From: Devosia riboflavina
GTDB taxonomy: Bacteria; Pseudomonadota; Alphaproteobacteria; Rhizobiales; Devosiaceae
NCBI RefSeq assembly: GCF_000743575.1
Contig: NZ_JQGC01000008.1
Location: 1-49,951 of the forward strand
Reading direction: 5' to 3'
DNA length: 49,951 bases
Below are positions 49,708 through 49,951 of this stretch, in pieces. The number at the start of each line of letters is the position of its first letter. Within the stretch, counting starts at the first letter, position 1. Below the pieces are notes generated by a model. That model made no database searches. It was not told the DNA's origin and worked only from the letters and a program-made list of their open reading frames with translations. Made by a program: the position numbers and the translations under genes.

Positions 49708-49779
49708 GTCATCCTCAGCTTGTCCCGAGGACACTTCACTTGGCGGCGGCCCCACAAAGTGCAGAGCCCTCGGGTCAAG
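49708..49779. repeat. REP-like palindrome, interrupted by the right-hand IS
   Basis: GTCATCCTCAGCTTGTCCCG...GTGCAGAGCCCTCGGGTCAAG, same family as 36532-36615. It stops at CTCGGGTCAAG, exactly where the IS110 element begins; the expected CCCGAGGGTGACG arm is missing. Confidence 0.8.
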
Positions 49780-49951
49780 CAACCGTGGATCAGTTTGCAA
49801 AAGCTAAGTCGGTTCTGGCGATGGCGTTGAGGATTGTGATGAGTTTTCGGACGGTTGCGATCATAGCAAGTTTGAATGGTTTGCCGCGGGCCCTGAGCCT
49901 TTGGTAAAAACCTGCGAGCACCGGGTCGCGCACTTTGATGGCGCTGAGCAC
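49780..49951 (-). mobile_element. IS110-family insertion sequence, inverted copy, right (3') end
   Basis: The same element as at 1-112 in the opposite orientation; 124 bases are identical (49768-49891 against 1-124), including 12 bases of target. The rest of the element lies beyond the window edge. Confidence 0.8.
49790..49951 (-). CDS. IS110-family transposase, C-terminal fragment (cut by window edge)
   Basis: Fifty-three residues and a TGA stop, read from the right edge: VLSAIKVRDPVLAGFYQRLR, then ARGKPFKLAMIATVRKLITI and LNAIARTDLAFAN. The D-P-x-x-x-x-F-Y-x-R-L-x-x-x-G-K pattern is typical of the C-terminal domain of IS110 transposases. It extends the left-hand fragment by 20 residues and is identical to it over the shared part. 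Start and catalytic serine region are outside the window. Confidence 0.8.
   Translation of the reverse strand: MLSAIKVRDPVLAGFYQRLRARGKPFKLAMIATVRKLITILNAIARTDLAFAN

Noticed and set aside
1..49951. CRISPR array or prophage
   Set aside because: No evenly spaced direct repeats with unique spacers, no cas genes, and no phage structural, integrase or lysis genes.
1..49951. Composite transposon made by the two IS110 copies
   Set aside because: The content is mostly core metabolism and housekeeping, and IS110 elements do not normally mobilise as composites; independent insertion into two REP copies explains the ends better.

Overview
The window looks like a chromosomal segment of a GC-rich alphaproteobacterium of the order Hyphomicrobiales, most likely Devosia or a close relative. 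This rests on family-level recognition (TIGR02301, DUF1127 proteins, an FnrL-type regulator, a BioY transporter, a Pseudomonas-type LigD beside Ku, cydDC divergent from cydABX) and on many REP-like palindromes typical of that order. No 16S gene is present, so the genus is an inference.

Layout. 1-112: 3' end of an IS110-family element. 113-3669: repeats, then a MarR regulator with an EmrA/EmrB-type efflux pair. 3697-7173: small housekeeping and stress genes (TIGR02301 protein, NUDIX hydrolase, SRAP protein, hemerythrin) and a Phd/PIN toxin-antitoxin pair. 7243-13532: FAD-linked oxidase, histidine phosphatase, chorismate synthase (aroC), metallo-beta-lactamase-fold hydrolase, bioY and topoisomerase IB. 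13691-15338: an accessory patch with a small Cys-rich protein, a 29-residue membrane mini-protein, a decayed copy of the tRNA-Pro region, a DUF2971 gene and an intact tRNA-Pro(CGG). 15521-20988: MFS transporter, F420-reductase-like dehydrogenase and the NHEJ pair ligD-ku.

21141-26989 is the most interesting region: a luciferase-like F420 oxidoreductase, an F420-dependent glucose-6-phosphate dehydrogenase, CofE (F420-0:gamma-glutamyl ligase) and a three-gene FecCD-type ABC importer, all on one strand and mostly overlapping or within a few bases of each other. The same fgd-cofE-ABC arrangement was used to propose an F420-0 importer in Actinobacteria. Here it appears in what looks like an alphaproteobacterium, with no other F420 biosynthesis gene in view. 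The proposed working is uptake of F420-0, glutamylation by CofE to retain it, reduction by Fgd, and use of F420H2 by the luciferase-like enzyme.

27091-36515: an MHYT-GGDEF-EAL protein, a ribose-type sugar ABC operon facing its LacI-type regulator across two spaced operators, a GNAT, a DUF305 protein and an ArsR-SRPBCC pair. 36627-39500: a copper operon (copA-cueR-copZ) with a textbook 19-bp-spacer MerR-type promoter. 39667-46962: an FNR-type regulator, cydDC, and divergent cydABX with an FNR box between them, forming a low-oxygen respiration unit. 47224-49693: two small DUF1127-type proteins, YbaK deacylase, a LysR regulator and a DUF5680-like protein. 49708-49951: a REP element interrupted by a second, inverted copy of the same IS110 element, so the whole window is bracketed by inverted IS copies sitting at the same point of the same repeat type.
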